Origin: Asterionellopsis glacialis | Taxonomy: Eukaryota; Bacillariophyta; Plagiogrammaphyceae; Rhaphoneidales; Asterionellopsidaceae | Reading direction: 5' to 3' | NCBI GenBank assembly: GCA_014885115.2 | Contig: WKLE02002404.1 | Span: 21,319 to 37,995, forward strand | Length of the DNA stretch: 16,677 nucleotides | Shown here: in pieces, positions 14,252-16,677 of the stretch | Layout of the letters: the number at the start of each line of letters is the position of its first letter | Position numbering within the stretch: position 1 is the first letter of the stretch | Program-made: the position numbers and the translations under genes | The notes under the pieces: model-generated | What the model saw: only the letters and a program-made list of their open reading frames with translations | What the model was told of the DNA's origin: nothing | The model's database searches: none

Positions 14252-14326
14252 AGGTACTGCTATTTTCTGGGTTCCCCCCCATATCTAATAAGTTTTTTTA
14301 CTTAACTGTTAGGGGGGTATGTACCT
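14252..14326. repeat. Imperfect inverted repeat (hairpin)
   Basis: Nested complementary blocks face each other: AGGTAC/GTACCT, CCCCCCC/GGGGGG, CTAA/TTAG and AAGT/ACTT. The inner loop is T-rich. Confidence 0.6.
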
Positions 14327-14552
14327 GTCTTACCAACTGATACAAATGGCTTAAATTTGTTCCAACTGATGCTTGGATCCAAATCCACATATCCCGCACC
14401 AAACACAGAGAAATCTCTATTTACAAAAATGATGAGATCAATGTCCGCAAGATTACACTGCCATTGGTAACTCAACAATCAACCCACAACATACTCAAGT
14501 CATTAGTATGCTCCACTTGTCTCTGTCCCATCCTGTAAGTCCAACAAAATGT

Positions 14553-14641
14553 CTCTCTCTAGAGAGAGGACTCTCTAGAGAGGGTCCTTGAGAGGTTCTC
14601 TCTATAGAGAGAACTAGACTCTCTAGAGAAGTACCAGGTAC
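14553..14641. repeat. Array of four CTCTCTAGAGAG-type palindromes plus GTACCAGGTAC
   Basis: Within 89 bases lie CTCTCTCTAGAGAGAG (14553-14568), CTCTCTAGAGAG (14571-14582), GTTCTCTCTATAGAGAGAAC (14595-14614, a perfect 20-base palindrome) and TCTCTAGAGA (14620-14629). GTACCAGGTAC (14631-14641) follows at once. The units also pair with each other, so cruciforms or alternative hairpins are possible. Confidence 0.85.
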
Positions 14642-15002
14642 TAGTCAAAAACTACCTTGAACCACGGTACCACCTTGAACCTCAAAATGAACACAATTCA
14701 ACAAAAACTCATCAGAACTTGATCAATTTTGGTTGGTATTTCAAAGTTAGACAGCCAAATGAAAGCTTTTCTTTCATACTTCACAGCCATGTAAATTGCT
14801 GTAATCATCCTTTTAGTATCCATTATTTGATCTATGTAAAGATCAAATGAGGGGCAGGAAAGTGTAAAGAATACGTGTGGGTAAGATTTTGAATTGATTT
14901 TTGAATTCAAATTTTGAATTCTAAATCTCAAAACAAATGCAGCAACACCACTTGTTTATTATTTTTCAATTTATAATTTCATGCTGATAAAGTCCTGTAA
15001 TC

Positions 15003-16677
15003 ATGTTGAGTCCATCTACAAAGGCTGACAGGCAAAATATTGTCAGGAAACTTTATGATGAACTTTACAATTTATGACAACAAGATTTAGAAAATGGTGA
15101 AGTTACAAAGTTTGTGCAAAAAAACAGGTGTGTGTATCCATGGCTTACAAGATCACACTTGTACAACAGGTTGAAGACAATTGTAAGAAACAAAAAGGAG
15201 AAAGAAAATGAGGAAAAAGGAAAAACACAAACAAAAACAAAAAATCACTGCAAGGATTTTAAACAAGGCAAGAATGGATGTCAAAAACAAAGCACAGTTG
15301 CCAGACGTCTTGAAATTGAAAACAAAAAAGAACTTATTATCAGTGAATTGGCCCTACAGTATGCTTCCCTTAAGAACAAAACAAAGGGACCACTACCTCA
15401 CAGCACCTATAAAAAGTTACATGCCAGTGTTCTTACTAAATTTGGTGTTCTTACTAAATTCGGTAGTGGTTCAGAATTTAATTTCAGCATTTCTGCAAAT
15501 ACAATATGTAGCAGGGTTAAAAGGAAAAATTTGGTAGTAGATAAGACACGAGGAAATCCTCCCCCTTTAAGTATGATTGAACCTATTATACTACAGTTCA
15601 GCCCATGGAAAGCACAAGCTGGGCAACCAATCACACCATCCAAAGGTCTGGCCCTGGCAAATTCCTTAGTAAAGGATAAGCCAATCCAGCAACAGATAAA
15701 AGCCTTTCAGTTATCCAAAAAGAAGGATATCACTGGAACTTTATCTAAGAAATACTGGCAGGGTTTTTGGAAACGTCACAAGAATGAATTAGAAACAAAG
15801 AGAGGTACCAGATGTGATGTTAATAGGACCAATTGGGTAACATATGACAATGTACAAAGAATGTATGATTTAGTCTATGAGCAAATGGTAGAAGCGAGAG
15901 TAGCAAAAAGATTGGATCCGGATGATTGTTATTATGTTGATAGCCAGGGAAACAGAATGTCCAACGAACAAGGAAGTGTTGGACATAAAGTTGCCATTGA
16001 AATAACCCACCCTGAATGGATTTTGTTTGGGGATGAAGTTGGTACAGAATTGAGTCAAAAAGATGATGGTAATGTAGGTGGACAAAATTTTGTGGTAGGT
16101 AAAGGAGCAAACCCAAATATCACTAGCAGTCATGTGGATTCCCGGGTTACTGTCATTGGGCTCACAGCAGCAACCAGGGATCCAGTTATGTGTGTGATTA
16201 TTTTTGCGGTGGAAGAACTGTCTTATGAACAAAGATTTGGACATGACCTTTGTGTCCCATTTAATGATGGAGGTAGTTTGAGGTCTGAGGGACAACACTG
16301 GACCAGGAAAGACCTATCCTGGTCCACCTTGCTGTGTTTTCTATGGAAAGGAGATTCCTGCTTTTGTTGGAATGTCACCAAAAGGAAGTATAACCTCCAA
16401 ATTGCTGAAACAGATTTTTCAACAACTTGATGAATTGGGAGTGTACAAAAGAAGCCCAAAAGGTATTGTACCATTTGGGCTATTTGATGCTCATGATAGC
16501 AGGTTAGAACTACCATTCCTGCGCTATATAAATGAGGAATCTCATCTTGGGAAATTTAATATTGGGCTACCAAATGGCACACACGTTTGGCAGGTTGGTG
16601 ATTCCAATGAACAAAATGGAACCTGGAAAGTTGAATGGGCAAGAGAGAAAGCAAGTTAGTGTTGTTTAAAACAAGAA
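15003..16677 (+). pseudogene. Decayed DDE-superfamily transposase-like gene, 3' end beyond the window
   Basis: The reading frame begins at ATG 15003 (MLSPSTKADRQ), meets an in-frame TGA at 15075-15077, and then reopens at once (QQDLENGEVTKF) to run without a stop to 16430. Around 16282-16303 the coding sense moves to the next frame, which carries GPGKTYPG, YGKEIPAFVGMSPKGSI, LFDAHDSRLELPFL and GLPNGTHVWQVGDSNEQNG. It stops at 16657, while another frame goes on from 16653 as KLVLFKTR to the edge. From memory, diatom genomes carry a family with just this order of motifs (GQPITPSEGLALANSL-like, VDEVG-like, CGPGK, DAHDSR, IGLPNGT-like), usually annotated as hypothetical or transposase-like. The likely catalytic acidic residues are D in FGDEVG (16032) and D in LFDAHDSR (16486); the third is uncertain. 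The Lys/Thr-rich N-terminus would suit DNA binding. It looks inactive unless the defects are assembly errors. Confidence 0.75.
15427..15462 (+). repeat. 18-base tandem duplication within the transposase gene
   Basis: GTGTTCTTACTAAATTTG (15427-15444) is followed directly by a copy differing by one base (15445-15462). It inserts six residues in frame (VLTKFG twice). Confidence 0.9.

Larger units (their letters stand above)
14189..15002. other. Repeat-rich noncoding stretch, probable mobile-element flank
   Basis: This stretch holds an imperfect hairpin (14252-14326), a palindrome array (14553-14641), a doubled ACCTTGAACC (near 14650-14680) and TTGAATTC-type AT-rich repeats near 14895-14930. No convincing gene is present; a 77-codon minus-strand frame at 14698-14931 has no recognisable features. 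It lies between the broken 5' end of the GT25 gene and the transposase gene, so it may contain the left end of the element. No target-site duplication could be identified. Confidence 0.5.

Noticed and set aside
14698..14931. 77-codon minus-strand frame considered as the missing first exon of the GT25 gene
   Set aside because: It has no signal anchor, no GT25 motif and no donor site that would join it to the exon at 14188.

Overview
This window is nuclear DNA of a eukaryote, most likely a diatom or close stramenopile. The evidence is short GT-AG introns (63 to 248 bases, mostly 78 to 135), long Ser-, Asp- and Asn-rich low-complexity tracts inside large proteins, and the mix of families: a KDM2/KDM7-type JmjC demethylase, a BAR-PH-ArfGAP-ankyrin protein, a kinesin-light-chain-type TPR protein, a GT25 glycosyltransferase, and a DDE-type transposase of a kind I remember from diatom genomes. 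The diatom assignment is inferred from gene content. No marker gene settles it.

Layout, left to right. (1) The 3' part of a JmjC histone lysine demethylase gene on the plus strand runs in from the left edge and ends at 1901. (2) Converging on it is a five-exon minus-strand gene (7097 down to 2106, 1460 residues): a long disordered N-terminus followed by BAR, PH, ArfGAP and ankyrin domains. (3) A noncoding stretch of about 1.46 kb (7098-8556) lies between two divergent genes and holds a cluster of GTACC palindromes. (4) A seven-exon plus-strand gene (8557-12890, 1273 residues) carries a novel-looking N-terminus, an APAF1-type helical segment by inference, and 12 kinesin-light-chain-type TPRs. 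(5) Converging on it is a minus-strand GT25 glycosyltransferase gene (13057 to about 14188). It appears to lack a usable splice acceptor and its 5' exon. (6) The right end (about 14190-16677) looks like mobile-element territory: an imperfect hairpin, an array of CTCTCTAGAGAG-type palindromes, GTACC motifs, and a decayed DDE transposase gene with one in-frame stop and two frameshifts, running off the right edge.

The genes do not form a pathway. They are independent eukaryotic genes in alternating orientation: two convergent pairs with short 3' gaps (204 and 166 bases) and one divergent pair with a long shared 5' region. The most interesting signals are a duplicated peptide module in the ArfGAP gene whose two copies each span a phase-1 intron; the match between exons and TPR units in the TPR gene; the palindrome array beside the transposase; an 11-base odd palindrome (GTACCTGGTAC) recurring in noncoding DNA; and the apparent loss of a splice acceptor in the GT25 gene.
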